From: Alteromonas abrolhosensis
Lineage (GTDB): Bacteria; Pseudomonadota; Gammaproteobacteria; Enterobacterales; Alteromonadaceae
Reading direction: 5' to 3'
Length of the DNA: 64,000 nucleotides
NCBI RefSeq assembly: GCF_001953635.1
Contig: NZ_MEJH01000010.1
Location: forward strand, 1 to 64,000
The notes beneath the pieces were generated by a model. The model searched no databases. It worked only from the letters and a program-made list of their open reading frames with translations, and was not told the origin of the DNA. Both the position numbers and the translations under genes were made by a program. Positions within the stretch are counted from its first letter, which is position 1, and each line of letters begins with the position of its first letter. Positions 9,301 to 19,127 of the stretch are shown here, piece by piece.

Positions 9301-10965
9301 ATGCAGTTGAAGTTTTTCCCACTGTCGCCACTGATATTGGCGCTAGGTTTAACGGGTTGTCAGTTAACAGATAATAATAACGACAATGCACAATTAGAAA
9401 GTAACGAAACCGCTTCTCTAGAAGCGTGCAGTGAAATTCACAACAACGAAGAAGCCATTTCCGATTGTGAAATTGCAAGAGACGGCGTTATTGACGTTGT
9501 ACACCCTAACGACGATACGCTAGAAGACGGTGCCGAGCTTACTGATACGCCGGACATGCATACGCAAGCCGTTGTTACTGACGTGTGGGAAAGAGCAAGT
9601 GCTAACTTTGCTTTACCTATTCCTGATGACAAACGCATTAGCGCACAGCGTAACTGGTATCTAAAACACCCAGAATATATGGCGCGTGTTGTTAAGCGTG
9701 CCAAACCGTTCCTCTATTATATTGCAGAAGAAATTGAGAAGCGTGACATGCCAATGGAGCTGGTACTGTTACCTATAGTAGAAAGCGCGTTCGATCCTTT
9801 CGCATATTCTCATGGCCGCGCAGCCGGTATGTGGCAGTTTATTCCAGGCACAGGCAAACGCTTTGGCATGCAGCAAAACTGGTGGTATGACGGACGTCGC
9901 GACGTAATTGCATCAACCCAAGGCGCCCTTGACTATCTTACCTACTTAAACGAAATGTTTGATGGTAACTGGCTGCACGCGCTTGCAGCCTACAATAGCG
10001 GTGAAGGTCGCGTTCAACGAGCTATCAAAGCCAATAAACGTGCAGGTAAGCCAACTGACTTCTGGAATTTAAACCTTCCTAAAGAAACTCGTGCTTATGT
10101 GCCTAAATTGCTGGCGCTGGCCGATATTCTAAAAAATAAAGATGAATATGCTTATTCATGGCCTGAAGTTGCGAATGTAGCAGTTATCGAAGTGGTTGAT
10201 ATTGGCTCACAGGTTGACCTTGCGTTTGCAGCCGAGCTTGCAGGCATGTCTTTGAAGGAACTTCACGGGCTAAACCCTGGTTTCAATCGCTGGGCAACGT
10301 CGCCAGAAGGACCTCATAGGTTGATACTTCCTCTAGACAAAGCGGCCGCTTTTTCTCAAGCACTGGCAAAAATTGATCAAAAAGAGCGATTGAACTGGGT
10401 ACGCCACTCAGTGAAGCCCGGCGACAGTTTAGGTAAAATCGCTAAGCAGTATCACACCACCGTGAAAGTTCTTAAAAAAGTGAATGAGCTAGACTCGTCT
10501 ATGATCCGCGTGGGTCAGGCGATAATGGTACCTGTGGCACTACAGGAACTGGATAGCTACACATTATCTCAGGAACAGCGTCTTGCCAGCTTGCAGAACG
10601 GCAACACGTCTAAGCAAAAAGTACGTCATACTGTTCAATCCGGTGATACGCTTTGGGATATTGCCCGTAAGTACAACATAGGCACCAAGCAGTTAGCCAA
10701 ATGGAACGGAATGGCCCCTGGCGATATGCTTCACCCAGGTAAGACGTTAGTTATTTGGCAGGAAGGTAAATCGCAAGATGGTGTAACCAAAAAAGTGACT
10801 TACACTGTTAGAAACGGTGATTCATTATCTCGTATCGCCAGCAAATTCAATGTTAAGGTTAATGACATAGGTAAGTGGAATTCGCTAAATACCAAGCGCT
10901 ATTTACAACCCGGTCAAAAGCTTAAACTCTACGTGGACGTCACTAGGTTAAACGCATCAAGTTAA
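9301..10965 (+). CDS. mltD: Membrane-bound lytic murein transglycosylase D
   Basis: MltD is an outer-membrane lipoprotein that cleaves peptidoglycan glycan strands, forming 1,6-anhydro ends. The 554-aa protein has a signal peptide with lipobox LTGC (Cys20). An SLT domain follows, with the probable catalytic Glu161 in LPIVESAFDPFAYS. Three LysM peptidoglycan-binding modules lie at about 368-411, 441-486 and 500-544. A low-complexity N/D/E-rich linker separates the lipobox from the catalytic domain. The ATG at 9301 is chosen because it gives a proper signal peptide; AAGAGG lies 11 nt upstream. It is likely co-transcribed with gloB. Confidence 0.96.
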   Translation: MQLKFFPLSPLILALGLTGCQLTDNNNDNAQLESNETASLEACSEIHNNEEAISDCEIARDGVIDVVHPNDDTLEDGAELTDTPDMHTQAVVTDVWERASANFALPIPDDKRISAQRNWYLKHPEYMARVVKRAKPFLYYIAEEIEKRDMPMELVLLPIVESAFDPFAYSHGRAAGMWQFIPGTGKRFGMQQNWWYDGRRDVIASTQGALDYLTYLNEMFDGNWLHALAAYNSGEGRVQRAIKANKRAGKPTDFWNLNLPKETRAYVPKLLALADILKNKDEYAYSWPEVANVAVIEVVDIGSQVDLAFAAELAGMSLKELHGLNPGFNRWATSPEGPHRLILPLDKAAAFSQALAKIDQKERLNWVRHSVKPGDSLGKIAKQYHTTVKVLKKVNELDSSMIRVGQAIMVPVALQELDSYTLSQEQRLASLQNGNTSKQKVRHTVQSGDTLWDIARKYNIGTKQLAKWNGMAPGDMLHPGKTLVIWQEGKSQDGVTKKVTYTVRNGDSLSRIASKFNVKVNDIGKWNSLNTKRYLQPGQKLKLYVDVTRLNASS

Positions 10966-11045
10966 CCTTTTAAGCTTAAGGTACAACACTGTTCATGCCT
11001 GACTGCATTAACATTACGCTTTAAGTCAAAATACAGGATACGGAA

Positions 11046-12077
11046 ATGCTAAGAATTAACCGAGAAAATTTGCGAAACAGTCATGAAACGCCTTGGTTAA
11101 TCTTAGATTTGGTCATGTTAGGTATACTTTTTGTGAACCTAGCATGGCTCATTTTTGATGCTCTGTACGCCACCGACTTTGTTTATGGTTTACTAGGCAC
11201 CTACTTTCCTGCTTTCTTAAGCGCCTACGACCCCGTCCACAACAATTTTCTTCTGGTAGATTTAGTATTTATCGCTATTTTCTTCGCGGAGTTTTGCTTT
11301 CGTTGGATCGTGGCAGTGGTACGAAAAGAGCATCTTCGTTGGTACTTTTTCCCGTTTTTGCATTGGTACGATATCATTGGCTTAATCCCCACGGGGCCCA
11401 CCCGCCTATTTCGCTTTTTACGAATATTTTCCATCCTTCACCGACTGCATAAGTTCGAAATAATCGATTTGAATCAAACTGCTGTCTTTCGTTTTTTTGC
11501 CTTCTACTATGATGTTTTTGTTGAAGAGCTGAGCGACCGGATTGTTGTCAAGGTACTCAGCGACGCGCAGAAAGATATCTCAGCAGGGTCGCCTTTATTA
11601 GACGACATCAATGCTCAGGTTCTGGCACCACGCCGTCCTGTCATTACTCAATGGATGGCAGGTGTCATCAATCATTTAGGTCAGTCAATTCAAAGCGAAG
11701 AACACGGCGAAGTGATTCGCGAACACGTGAGAAAAAGCGTGGGCAAAGCGGTTAGAAGCAATGCTCAAGTCTCTTCCCTGCACTACCTACCTGTTATTGG
11801 TAAAACAATAGAGAATACTTTGGAAGAGTCGGTTACCGACATTGTAACCACATCGCTAGTTAACCTGTTAAGCGATTTGGATGCAGAGCGCATTGACCAT
11901 TTCATTTCAGTAGGTATGCACGACTATACCCCTACCGCCGATGCGCTAGATAAAGAAGTGCTTAACGTTGTAAATGAGTGCTTAGAATTAGTGAAAGCCC
12001 ACGTCGCGCAGCAGCGCTGGAAGTCACATTTAACCGAAAAAGAGTCAGCCATCCCCACTGGCAAACCCGAAATTTAG
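11046..12077 (+). CDS. Membrane protein with voltage-sensor-like N-terminus, function unknown
   Basis: The N-terminal 130 residues look like S1-S4 of voltage-gated cation channels. Hydrophobic helices lie at about 18-40 and 70-95. A short helix contains WYDIIGLIP at about 106-115, and an arginine-spaced S4-like helix (TRLFRFLRIFSILHRLHKF) lies at about 118-136. No pore helix with a K+ or Na+ selectivity filter follows. Instead there is a soluble 200-residue C-terminal domain rich in charged and aliphatic residues. A ribosome binding site (GGATACGGAA) precedes the ATG. It could be a voltage-sensing regulator or a divergent ion-transport family member; the assignment is structural inference only. 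Confidence 0.55.
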   Translation: MLRINRENLRNSHETPWLILDLVMLGILFVNLAWLIFDALYATDFVYGLLGTYFPAFLSAYDPVHNNFLLVDLVFIAIFFAEFCFRWIVAVVRKEHLRWYFFPFLHWYDIIGLIPTGPTRLFRFLRIFSILHRLHKFEIIDLNQTAVFRFFAFYYDVFVEELSDRIVVKVLSDAQKDISAGSPLLDDINAQVLAPRRPVITQWMAGVINHLGQSIQSEEHGEVIREHVRKSVGKAVRSNAQVSSLHYLPVIGKTIENTLEESVTDIVTTSLVNLLSDLDAERIDHFISVGMHDYTPTADALDKEVLNVVNECLELVKAHVAQQRWKSHLTEKESAIPTGKPEI

Positions 12078-12195
12078 TCACTTTATATCTAAAAATGTGG
12101 CAGACGTGATTTGTTTATTTTATGTTCAGCTATTGTTCATATACTTAAGCTAATATACAGTTCTGACTACATAACTATAAAGATTAGAGGGACTT

Positions 12196-12609
12196 ATGAA
12201 CAAAAAATTACGCTATTTGAAATCAACGCTGGCAATATTTGTCATTAGTGTTGCCGCTTTTACATCGGGCTGCATGATAATCCTTCCTACATCATCGATA
12301 TCAACCAATCAGAAGCCAGAAAAAGTTGCCGAGCGTATCGAGTATAATGGCAACCGCTGTTGGTCGACATTTAACTTGCCTATTCACAATAACATCGCAG
12401 TTAAAAAGTATGAAATAGCGAATGGCTATAAATTGACTGCCAGCCGAATGGCAGGAAGTTCCCCCCAATACCCGTTTTTGCACGTTACAATCACCGGTTC
12501 TGACTACGGTAGTAACGTTGAAGTACGAGAAGGTGATTTCGACTTGGGCTCTGATCTGAATTTAAGTGCCGATGTTCGCCGCTGGGTAAATGGTGATAGT
12601 AGCTGTTAA
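12196..12609 (+). CDS. Small predicted lipoprotein, function unknown
   Basis: This 137-aa product has a basic start (MNKKLRYLK), a hydrophobic core and a lipobox-like FTSGC (Cys26), so it is probably a lipoprotein of the cell envelope. The mature part carries two further cysteines (NRCWSTF and the C-terminal SSC) that could form a disulfide. I do not recognise the family. AGAGGG lies before the ATG, and a strong bidirectional terminator follows, shared with convergent cysS. Confidence 0.7.
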   Translation: MNKKLRYLKSTLAIFVISVAAFTSGCMIILPTSSISTNQKPEKVAERIEYNGNRCWSTFNLPIHNNIAVKKYEIANGYKLTASRMAGSSPQYPFLHVTITGSDYGSNVEVREGDFDLGSDLNLSADVRRWVNGDSSC

Positions 12610-12640
12610 TGCCTTTCCTGCTGGTTCACTTAGCAGGAAC

Positions 12641-12671
12641 AAAAAAGCCTACATCGTGTAGGCTTTTTTTG
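12641..12671. terminator. Bidirectional terminator between lipoprotein gene and cysS
   Basis: AAAAAAGCCTACA pairs with TGTAGGCTTTTTTT around a 3-4 base loop. The A-run and T-run on either side suit termination of both convergent transcripts. Confidence 0.9.
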
Positions 12672-12723
12672 GTTTTACTCACGGCTATATTCAGCGCTGA
12701 AGCTAAAAGATTAAGCTATATAA

Positions 12724-14106
12724 CTACGCTTTACGCCACGTAGTGCCAGCCGGACCATCTTCTAACACAACACCTTTCGCGTTTAATGCATCGCGAGCAG
12801 CATCAGCTGCCGCCCAATCCTTAGCTGCACGGGCGTCGTTACGCTGTTTGATTAAGGCTTCAATCTCTGCTGCTTCATCGTCATTGCCTTCACCGCCTTT
12901 AAGGTAAGTATCTGGGTCACTTTGAAGCATACCTAAAATTGCACCTAGACCTTTAAGAACCGCGGCTAATTTACCCGCTTCGTCAGCATTGTCTTTTTGG
13001 CGGTTAAGCTCACGTGCCACGTCGAATAACACCGAAAAAGCTTCAGGTACGTTTAAGTCGTCGTTCATTGCTGCTTCAAAGCGCGTTAAATAGCCACCGT
13101 AGCTCAGATCAGTGCTTTCATCTACTTCAACGCCACGAAGGGCTGTATACAAGCGCTCCAAAGCTGCTTTTGCTTGCGTGATGTTGTCTTGAGAGTAGCT
13201 TAACTGGCTACGATAATGTGCCGACATTAAGAAGAAACGCAACGTTTCTGAGTCGTGCTCTTTAAGCACATCACGCAGGGTAAAGAAGTTACCTAATGAC
13301 TTTGACATTTTTTCGTCATTAACCTGAACCATACCCGTATGCATCCATACGTTTACGTAAGGTGTGTCGTATGCACAGCACGACTGAGCCACTTCGTTTT
13401 CATGGTGCGGGAAAGTTAAATCTGACCCACCGCCATGAATGTCAAAGTGCGCACCAAGATGCTTGTGATTCATTGCAGAACATTCAATATGCCAGCCCGG
13501 GCGGCCTTCACCCCATGGCGATTGCCATGCTGGCTCACCAGGCTTGGTGGTTTTCCAAAGCACGAAATCTAACGGGTCGTCTTTACCTGCCGCCACTTCC
13601 ACTCGCGCACCCGCTTTAAGCTGGTCCAAGTCTTGTTTGCTTAACTTGCCATAATCTTCGTACTTGCTTACGTCGAATAGCACATCACCGCTTTGCGCTT
13701 GATAAGCATAGCCTTTGTCCATCAGACGCTGGATAATGGCGATGATTTCATCCATGTGGCCACTTACAGTCGGTTCAACGTCTGGCTCTAGCAAGTTAAT
13801 TGCCGCAAAGTCTTCATGCATCATACCAATAGTTCGTGCGGTTAACGCTTCGAAACTTTCGCCATTTTCATTAGCGCGAGCAATAATTTTATCGTCGATG
13901 TCAGTGATATTACGCACGTACTTCACGTCTAAACCAAGGTGACGCATGTAGCGTACTAAAACATCGAAACTTAGGTAGGTACGGGCATGGCCCATATGAC
14001 TTAGGTCATAAACAGTAATACCACATACATACAAACCCACTTTCCCTTCTTGAAGCGGTACAAACTTCGCTTTTTCACGGGTTCGGGTGTTGTAAAGATG
14101 CAGCAT
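12724..14106 (-). CDS. cysS: Cysteinyl-tRNA synthetase
   Basis: CysS charges tRNA-Cys. The 460 aa compare with 461 in E. coli. The class I HIGH-type motif is SHMGHARTY near residue 36, and [10 protein letters not shown] is near 266. Zinc-ligand regions are recognisable in [17 protein letters not shown] and [11 protein letters not shown]. The C-terminus is a helical anticodon-binding domain ending in a short basic tail. It is divergent from ppiB, the same cysS/ppiB pairing as in E. coli. Confidence 0.97.
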   Translation of the reverse strand: MLHLYNTRTREKAKFVPLQEGKVGLYVCGITVYDLSHMGHARTYLSFDVLVRYMRHLGLDVKYVRNITDIDDKIIARANENGESFEALTARTIGMMHEDFAAINLLEPDVEPTVSGHMDEIIAIIQRLMDKGYAYQAQSGDVLFDVSKYEDYGKLSKQDLDQLKAGARVEVAAGKDDPLDFVLWKTTKPGEPAWQSPWGEGRPGWHIECSAMNHKHLGAHFDIHGGGSDLTFPHHENEVAQSCCAYDTPYVNVWMHTGMVQVNDEKMSKSLGNFFTLRDVLKEHDSETLRFFLMSAHYRSQLSYSQDNITQAKAALERLYTALRGVEVDESTDLSYGGYLTRFEAAMNDDLNVPEAFSVLFDVARELNRQKDNADEAGKLAAVLKGLGAILGMLQSDPDTYLKGGEGNDDEAAEIEALIKQRNDARAAKDWAAADAARDALNAKGVVLEDGPAGTTWRKA

Positions 14107-14291
14107 GTCTATATTTCCTATTAGTCATAATTTTTGGGTCGCAAAGTTTAGCACTGTCACGATTTAAATGGTACAAGCCTTTTGCAAGCATATAGCAGCG
14201 TTTTTCAATAACCGTCTCTTTGCGCTAGCTACTCGTTTTGCGCTAAACTGCACCCACTTTATATGTATGCTAACACACAGGACAAACCACA

Positions 14292-14783
14292 ATGGTTACG
14301 TTAAAAACAAATTTCGGTGACATCACCCTTGAGCTTTTTGAAGATAAAGCCCCTAAAACAGTAGCTAACTTTCTTTCTTACGTAGAAGACGGCTTTTTTG
14401 ACAACACTATCTTTCACCGCGTTATAAACAACTTTATGATCCAAGGTGGTGGTTTCACGCCTGATATGGATCAGAAAGACACCAAAGCTCCTATTGAAAA
14501 CGAAGCAGACAATGGTGTAGCAAATGAGGTCGGTACAATCGCAATGGCGCGTACTCAAGATCCTCACTCAGCAACTGCTCAGTTTTTCATTAACGTAAAC
14601 AACAACGACTTCCTTAACCACTCAGGCAAATCTGTAAATGGTTGGGGTTACTGTGCGTTCGGTAAAGTAATTGAAGGTATGGACGTGGTTGAGAAGATTA
14701 AAGCTGTTAAAACTGGTAACCACGGTTATCATCAGGATGTGCCTGTAGAGCCAGTGATCATCGAAAAAGCAGTGGTTGCCTAA
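14292..14783 (+). CDS. ppiB: Cytoplasmic cyclophilin-type peptidyl-prolyl isomerase B
   Basis: PpiB catalyses cis-trans isomerisation of X-Pro bonds. The 163-aa protein lacks a signal peptide, which fits the cytosolic PpiB rather than periplasmic PpiA. Active-site segments [13 protein letters not shown] (catalytic Arg in FHR) and QFFINV are present. It is divergent from cysS and followed by a terminator before lpxH, so the two rightward genes may be transcribed separately. Confidence 0.96.
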   Translation: MVTLKTNFGDITLELFEDKAPKTVANFLSYVEDGFFDNTIFHRVINNFMIQGGGFTPDMDQKDTKAPIENEADNGVANEVGTIAMARTQDPHSATAQFFINVNNNDFLNHSGKSVNGWGYCAFGKVIEGMDVVEKIKAVKTGNHGYHQDVPVEPVIIEKAVVA

Positions 14784-14862
14784 ATAGCAGCTAAAACACA
14801 TGACTAAATAATGGCTTGGTTGGCATGTTTTTCAACACGCTTAGAGCCATTAGTTAAAAGCA

Positions 14863-14890
14863 AGCCGCGTTACTTTAACGCGGCTTTTTA
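14863..14890 (+). terminator. Terminator between ppiB and lpxH
   Basis: AGCCGCGTTA pairs with TAACGCGGCT around a 3-base loop and is followed by TTTTT. It lies 80 bases after ppiB and 20 before lpxH. Confidence 0.85.
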
Positions 14891-14909
14891 AACCACATTA
14901 AGAAGATTT

Positions 14910-15635
14910 ATGTCGTTTACCTACTTCATTGCCGACTTACACCTAAGTGCCGACCGCCCTGATATCACAGAATGCTTAATGCGCTTTTTAAAAGAAGATG
15001 CGATTAACGCTGACGCACTTTATGTTCTTGGTGACTTATTTGAAGTTTGGATTGGCGACGACAACGTTACGCCGTTTAACACCGCCATAGCATCAGCGTT
15101 CAAGGAAGTTAGCCAGCACTGCCCTGTTTATTTTATTCACGGTAATCGCGATTTTGCTATACGAGAAAAGTGGTTATCAAAAGCCGGCATGGTTCTGTTA
15201 AACGAACAAGAGGTTATTGATCTATACGGCACACCTACCCTGCTTACTCATGGTGACGAACTATGTACTCGCGATGTTGCCTATCAAAAGTTTCGCAAGA
15301 AATCCCGTGGTTGGTGGTGGCCTCGTTTGATGCTTGCGCTTCCCTTATGGTATCGCCAGCGTGTTGCGGACAACGGCCGCGCAGAAAGTAAGGCTAAACA
15401 ACAAAACCTCAAGCCGGAAATTATGGATGTCACGCCTGAAGAAGTGGTAAAAGTAATGGAAAAATGGGGCGTGCAGCGCATGATCCACGGCCATACCCAC
15501 AGACCGAACATTCATAGCCTCAATGCAAATGGCAAACCTGCGACGCGCATTGTCTTGGGTGACTGGTACGATCAAGGTAGCGTATTAAAAGTTACCGAAA
15601 ACGAAGTGATATTGCAAAAACATAACTTCAGCTAG
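14910..15635 (+). CDS. lpxH: UDP-2,3-diacylglucosamine diphosphatase
   Basis: LpxH makes lipid X from UDP-2,3-diacylglucosamine in lipid A biosynthesis, as a peripheral inner-membrane enzyme. The 241-aa calcineurin-like metallophosphoesterase has the metal-site series IADLHLS, GDLFEVWIGDD, HGNRDF, LTHGDE and IHGHTHRP. Length equals the family norm (E. coli 240). AAGAAG precedes the ATG. Position after ppiB matches E. coli gene order. Confidence 0.96.
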   Translation: MSFTYFIADLHLSADRPDITECLMRFLKEDAINADALYVLGDLFEVWIGDDNVTPFNTAIASAFKEVSQHCPVYFIHGNRDFAIREKWLSKAGMVLLNEQEVIDLYGTPTLLTHGDELCTRDVAYQKFRKKSRGWWWPRLMLALPLWYRQRVADNGRAESKAKQQNLKPEIMDVTPEEVVKVMEKWGVQRMIHGHTHRPNIHSLNANGKPATRIVLGDWYDQGSVLKVTENEVILQKHNFS

Positions 15636-15759
15636 CACTTAATCGCGATACATCATTATTTGTTACAAACTAGCCGAAAGTACATGTGCTATGCGCTGGC
15701 TTAATTTTTGTTCTGTGGTATAAAGAATAAAAGCAAGTTAGTCATCATGGACGGTGTAA

Positions 15760-16374
15760 ATGACAGATGTTCTTCTTTCCCCAGCAAACTTCTGGTTTAG
15801 CATATCGCTTATTGCTGTATTCTTTGTTTTCATATTGGAACTTGTCAGCACCGTTTTTGGTGTAAGCCTGTTGGGATTAGGCGATGACTTTGCTGAGTTA
15901 GATGGCGAAGGCTTCCTTAACACCTCTTTTGCCAACTGGCTTAACATTAATAAAGTTCCCTTTCTTATTTATCTTGTTGTATTACTTACACTATTTGGCC
16001 TTACCGGATTAATTATTAACGGCATCACTGCCAGTGCGCTTGGTTTTACTCTGCCCGCATTTGTGTCAGTCCCTCTCGCATTTGTTATTAGTCTACTTGT
16101 CACAGCTAGAACCGTAAAAATAATTTCAGGCTTGCTGCCTAGCGTCGAGTCTAGCGCTGTAAATAGCGATGACTTCATCGGGTCTGTGGCGGAAATCACT
16201 ATTGGTAAAGCTAGCCGAGGCAATCCAGCAGAAGCAAAATTTACCGACCACTACTCTCAGCCTCATTTTGTATTAGTTGAACCTTTTGAAGAAGAAGAGT
16301 TGTTCACACAGGGAGAGCGCGTCATTTTAGTTAAAAAAAATCAACACAGCTGGTTAGCAACCCGCTACTTATAA
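15760..16374 (+). CDS. YqiJ-like inner-membrane protein with OB-fold
   Basis: This 204-aa membrane protein matches the E. coli YqiJ type. One N-terminal helix lies at about 12-37 and two or three more hydrophobic segments at about 65-125. A soluble C-terminal OB-fold-like beta domain begins near 140 (FIGSVAEITIGKASRG) and resembles the NfeD C-terminal domain. The flotillin gene starts 18 bp downstream, the same pairing as E. coli yqiJ-yqiK, where NfeD-like proteins partner SPFH scaffolds in membrane microdomains. Partnership is inferred from family and context. Confidence 0.82.
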   Translation: MTDVLLSPANFWFSISLIAVFFVFILELVSTVFGVSLLGLGDDFAELDGEGFLNTSFANWLNINKVPFLIYLVVLLTLFGLTGLIINGITASALGFTLPAFVSVPLAFVISLLVTARTVKIISGLLPSVESSAVNSDDFIGSVAEITIGKASRGNPAEAKFTDHYSQPHFVLVEPFEEEELFTQGERVILVKKNQHSWLATRYL

Positions 16375-16392
16375 CCTAAAAGAGATAAAAGT

Positions 16393-18162
16393 ATGGATAC
16401 AATTCAACCATCTAGCTTGCCGTCAATACTCTTTATTGCCGGTGCTATTGTTGTAGGGCTTATCGTTATTGGCCTTATTTTTGCCAAACTATATACCCGC
16501 GCTACTAAAGAAACCGCGTTTGTAAGAACGGGCCTTGGCGGTGAGAAAGTAATTAAAGATGGCGGTGCTATCGTACTGCCCGTTGTTCATGAAATTATTC
16601 CAGTAAACATGAACACCCTTCGAATAGAAGTAGAAAAAATTCAAAAAGACGCGCTTATCACCAAAGATCGCATGCGTGTTGATGTTAAGGCTGACTTCTA
16701 TTTGCGTGTTGCACCCAATGCCAATGGCATTTCAATGGCTGCGCAAACGCTAGGTACACGTACCACCCGCGCTGAAGAAGTTAAAAAGTTAATGGAGTCT
16801 AAATTCGTTGACGTACTGCGTGCCGTTGCAGCTGAAATGAGCATGACCGAAATGCACGAACAGCGCGCTGATTTTGTGCAAAAGGTGCAGCAAAGTGTAG
16901 CTAACGACCTTGAAAAGAACGGTCTTGAATTGGAGTCGGTGAGCTTAACCGGCTTTGACCAAACCGACCTACAGTTTTTCAACGAAAACAACGCATTCGA
17001 TGCGGAAGGTCGCGCCCGTCTGACCAAAATCATTGAAGAAAAGCGCAAAGAAACCAACGATATTCAGCAAGAAAACCGCATCTTGATTGAACAGCGCAAT
17101 TTAGCAGCGGAAAAACAGTCGTTAGAAGTAAAGCGCGATGAAGAAGAAGCCCGCTTGGCGCAAGAGCAAGTTCTTGCCTTTAAACGTCAAGAACAGAAGG
17201 CGGAAATTGCCAAACAGCGTGAAATGAAAGAACGGGAAGAGCGCGAAGCAGAAATTGCTAAAAACCGTGCTATTGAGGCGGCGGAAATTGAAAAGTCACG
17301 CGAAATTGAAACCCAAGAAATTGCTAAGCGTCAGGCGCTAGAACAAGCGCGCATTCGCCAGCAACAAGAAGTAGAAGTATCTGAACAGGTTAAGCAAATT
17401 GCTGTTGCGATAAAATCTGAAGAAGAATCGGCGGCACGTGCAAAAGCGGCTGAAGCTGAAAAAGCCAAGGTGGAGAAGGTTGAGGCTGTTACCACGGCGA
17501 AAATGGTGGCGGAAGCTGAGCGTAAGAAACAAATAGAAGTTATTGACGCCCGTAAAGAAGCAGAGCGTGAAGCTGTGGGGATTACCGTAGAAGCACAAGC
17601 TAAGAAAGAAGCAGCTGAAAACTCTGCTGCCGCTATTCTTACAGAAGCTAAGGCCGCTGCCGATGCCAAAATGCTTCAAGCTGAAGCTGATGAGAAAGTG
17701 CTTGCTGTTGAAGCACAAGGTAAACAAGCGCTTTATGAGGCTGAAAATACGCTTAAAAACGAGCAAATTGAGCTGCAAAAAGCCCTTGCCATGCTTAAGG
17801 TATTGCCTGAACTTGTGGCACATGCCGTTAAGCCGCTGGAAAACATTGAAGGTATTAAAATTCTTCAAGGTTACGGCCAAGGTAGCGGCGCGAAGGGCGA
17901 CCACACTGTTGCCACTGCAGGCAGTGGCTTAGCAGAGCAAGTAACGCAAGCCGCACTAAGCTATCGAGCCAATGCTCCACTGGTAGACTCTATGTTACGT
18001 GAAGTGGGCCTGGTAGATGCAGAAAAGGGCACCTTGGAAGACTTGGTAACAGGTAATAGCGACTTACTGTCTAAAGCCAGTGCCATTAAACCAAAGCCAA
18101 TCGTTGCAGCACCAGAAAATTTAAGTGGCAATAAAGCCCCAGAAGAAGTCCCTGCCGATTAG
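16393..18162 (+). CDS. Flotillin-family SPFH protein (YqiK-like)
   Basis: This 589-aa protein has one N-terminal membrane helix (about 10-30). An SPFH domain spans about 45-200 and contains TKDRMRVDVKADFYLRV. A long Ala/Glu/Lys-rich helical region runs from about 215 to 470 with many EIAK/REIE-type heptad-like repeats, and a C-terminal assembly region follows. This is the architecture of bacterial flotillins, which organise membrane microdomains. E. coli YqiK is somewhat shorter (about 550). AAGAGAT precedes the ATG. It is co-transcribed with the YqiJ-like gene. Confidence 0.9.
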   Translation: MDTIQPSSLPSILFIAGAIVVGLIVIGLIFAKLYTRATKETAFVRTGLGGEKVIKDGGAIVLPVVHEIIPVNMNTLRIEVEKIQKDALITKDRMRVDVKADFYLRVAPNANGISMAAQTLGTRTTRAEEVKKLMESKFVDVLRAVAAEMSMTEMHEQRADFVQKVQQSVANDLEKNGLELESVSLTGFDQTDLQFFNENNAFDAEGRARLTKIIEEKRKETNDIQQENRILIEQRNLAAEKQSLEVKRDEEEARLAQEQVLAFKRQEQKAEIAKQREMKEREEREAEIAKNRAIEAAEIEKSREIETQEIAKRQALEQARIRQQQEVEVSEQVKQIAVAIKSEEESAARAKAAEAEKAKVEKVEAVTTAKMVAEAERKKQIEVIDARKEAEREAVGITVEAQAKKEAAENSAAAILTEAKAAADAKMLQAEADEKVLAVEAQGKQALYEAENTLKNEQIELQKALAMLKVLPELVAHAVKPLENIEGIKILQGYGQGSGAKGDHTVATAGSGLAEQVTQAALSYRANAPLVDSMLREVGLVDAEKGTLEDLVTGNSDLLSKASAIKPKPIVAAPENLSGNKAPEEVPAD

Positions 18163-18200
18163 CGAGCTAATGCTTATCAATTTAGCATGCTAGAACATCC

Positions 18201-18229
18201 AAAGCCCTGTGTTTCAACAGGGCTTTTTG
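18201..18229 (+). terminator. Terminator after flotillin gene, overlapping convergent LysR gene
   Basis: AAAGCCCTGT pairs with ACAGGGCTTT around a 6-base loop and is followed by TTTG. The 3' arm lies inside the last codons of the convergent LysR gene. Confidence 0.85.
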
Positions 18230-19119
18230 TTTTCACGCATCTTATTAACTAACCATTCAGAGAACACTTTTAACCTAAGAGGCATCTGTCTTCTAGAGGG
18301 GAATAAAAGGTTTACTGGCATTGGCTGCGCTTCATACTCTGGAAGCACGCGAATTAACTTTCCTTCTTTTAGTTCAACTTCAACACCCACACTTGGAATT
18401 TGCGCTATCCCTAGCCCGTTTGAACACGCGGCAAAATAGGCTTGGGTACTGTTAACACTTAGTAAGCTTTGCATTTCAACCGTACGTAGCTCACCATTTT
18501 TCATATATTCAAACACAGGAGCTTTGTGACTTAGCGTGTGAGAGTAATCAATGACCTTGTGATTAGCCAAATCATCCAGCGACTGAGGTATACCCCACTT
18601 TGTTGCGTACTCAGGACTTACACAATTGTAAATTGGATAAGTTAAAAGGCGACGAGCGACCAAGCTGCTATCCGTTAATGCACCAACCCGTATTACACAG
18701 TCAAACCCTTCTTTAATGATATCAACTTTGCGGTCGACACTGCTCACTCTTAATTTTATGTTGGGGTAAGCACTAATGAACTCTCCTAATATGGGAAGCA
18801 GGATATTTGTTGCAAATCTACTGGGCATGTCAATTCGAAGTTCACCGCTAATGCTGTCTGCGGATGAACTAAATTGTGATTGTAAAGCGTCCCACTCACT
18901 CAGTATGGCGATACTTTGAGGCAAGAAGGTTTCCCCATCAGATGTGAGAGAAACACTTCGCGTACTTCGATTAAAAAGACGTGTCCCTAACTGCTTTTCA
19001 AGCTTTGTTACCGCTTGGGAAATACTCGATTTCGGCACCCCCAGAAGTGCAGCCGCCGCACTAAAGCTCCCCAATCTAGCGGTTTCTACAAACCGAGTAA
19101 GCATATCAAACCTGTCCAT
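18214..19119 (-). CDS. LysR-family transcriptional regulator
   Basis: This is a 301-aa LTTR. The N-terminal winged helix-turn-helix (MDRFDMLTRFVE, then SFSAAAALLGVPKSSISQAV) is followed by the family's periplasmic-binding-protein-like effector domain from about residue 90. It is divergent from an SDR gene, so it probably regulates that enzyme; the effector is unknown. I start at MDRFDM because HTH alignments begin there; a possible in-frame start lies six codons upstream. A 25-bp dyad sits directly upstream of the start and could be its operator. The last codons run through the terminator of the convergent flotillin operon. Confidence 0.9.
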   Translation of the reverse strand: MDRFDMLTRFVETARLGSFSAAAALLGVPKSSISQAVTKLEKQLGTRLFNRSTRSVSLTSDGETFLPQSIAILSEWDALQSQFSSSADSISGELRIDMPSRFATNILLPILGEFISAYPNIKLRVSSVDRKVDIIKEGFDCVIRVGALTDSSLVARRLLTYPIYNCVSPEYATKWGIPQSLDDLANHKVIDYSHTLSHKAPVFEYMKNGELRTVEMQSLLSVNSTQAYFAACSNGLGIAQIPSVGVEVELKEGKLIRVLPEYEAQPMPVNLLFPSRRQMPLRLKVFSEWLVNKMRENKKPC

Positions 19120-19127
19120 TTTCCGCC

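Noticed and set aside
17331-17904. Minus-strand ORFs of 112 and 188 codons within the flotillin gene
   Set aside because: They result from the Ala/Glu/Lys codon bias of the coiled coil, not independent genes.
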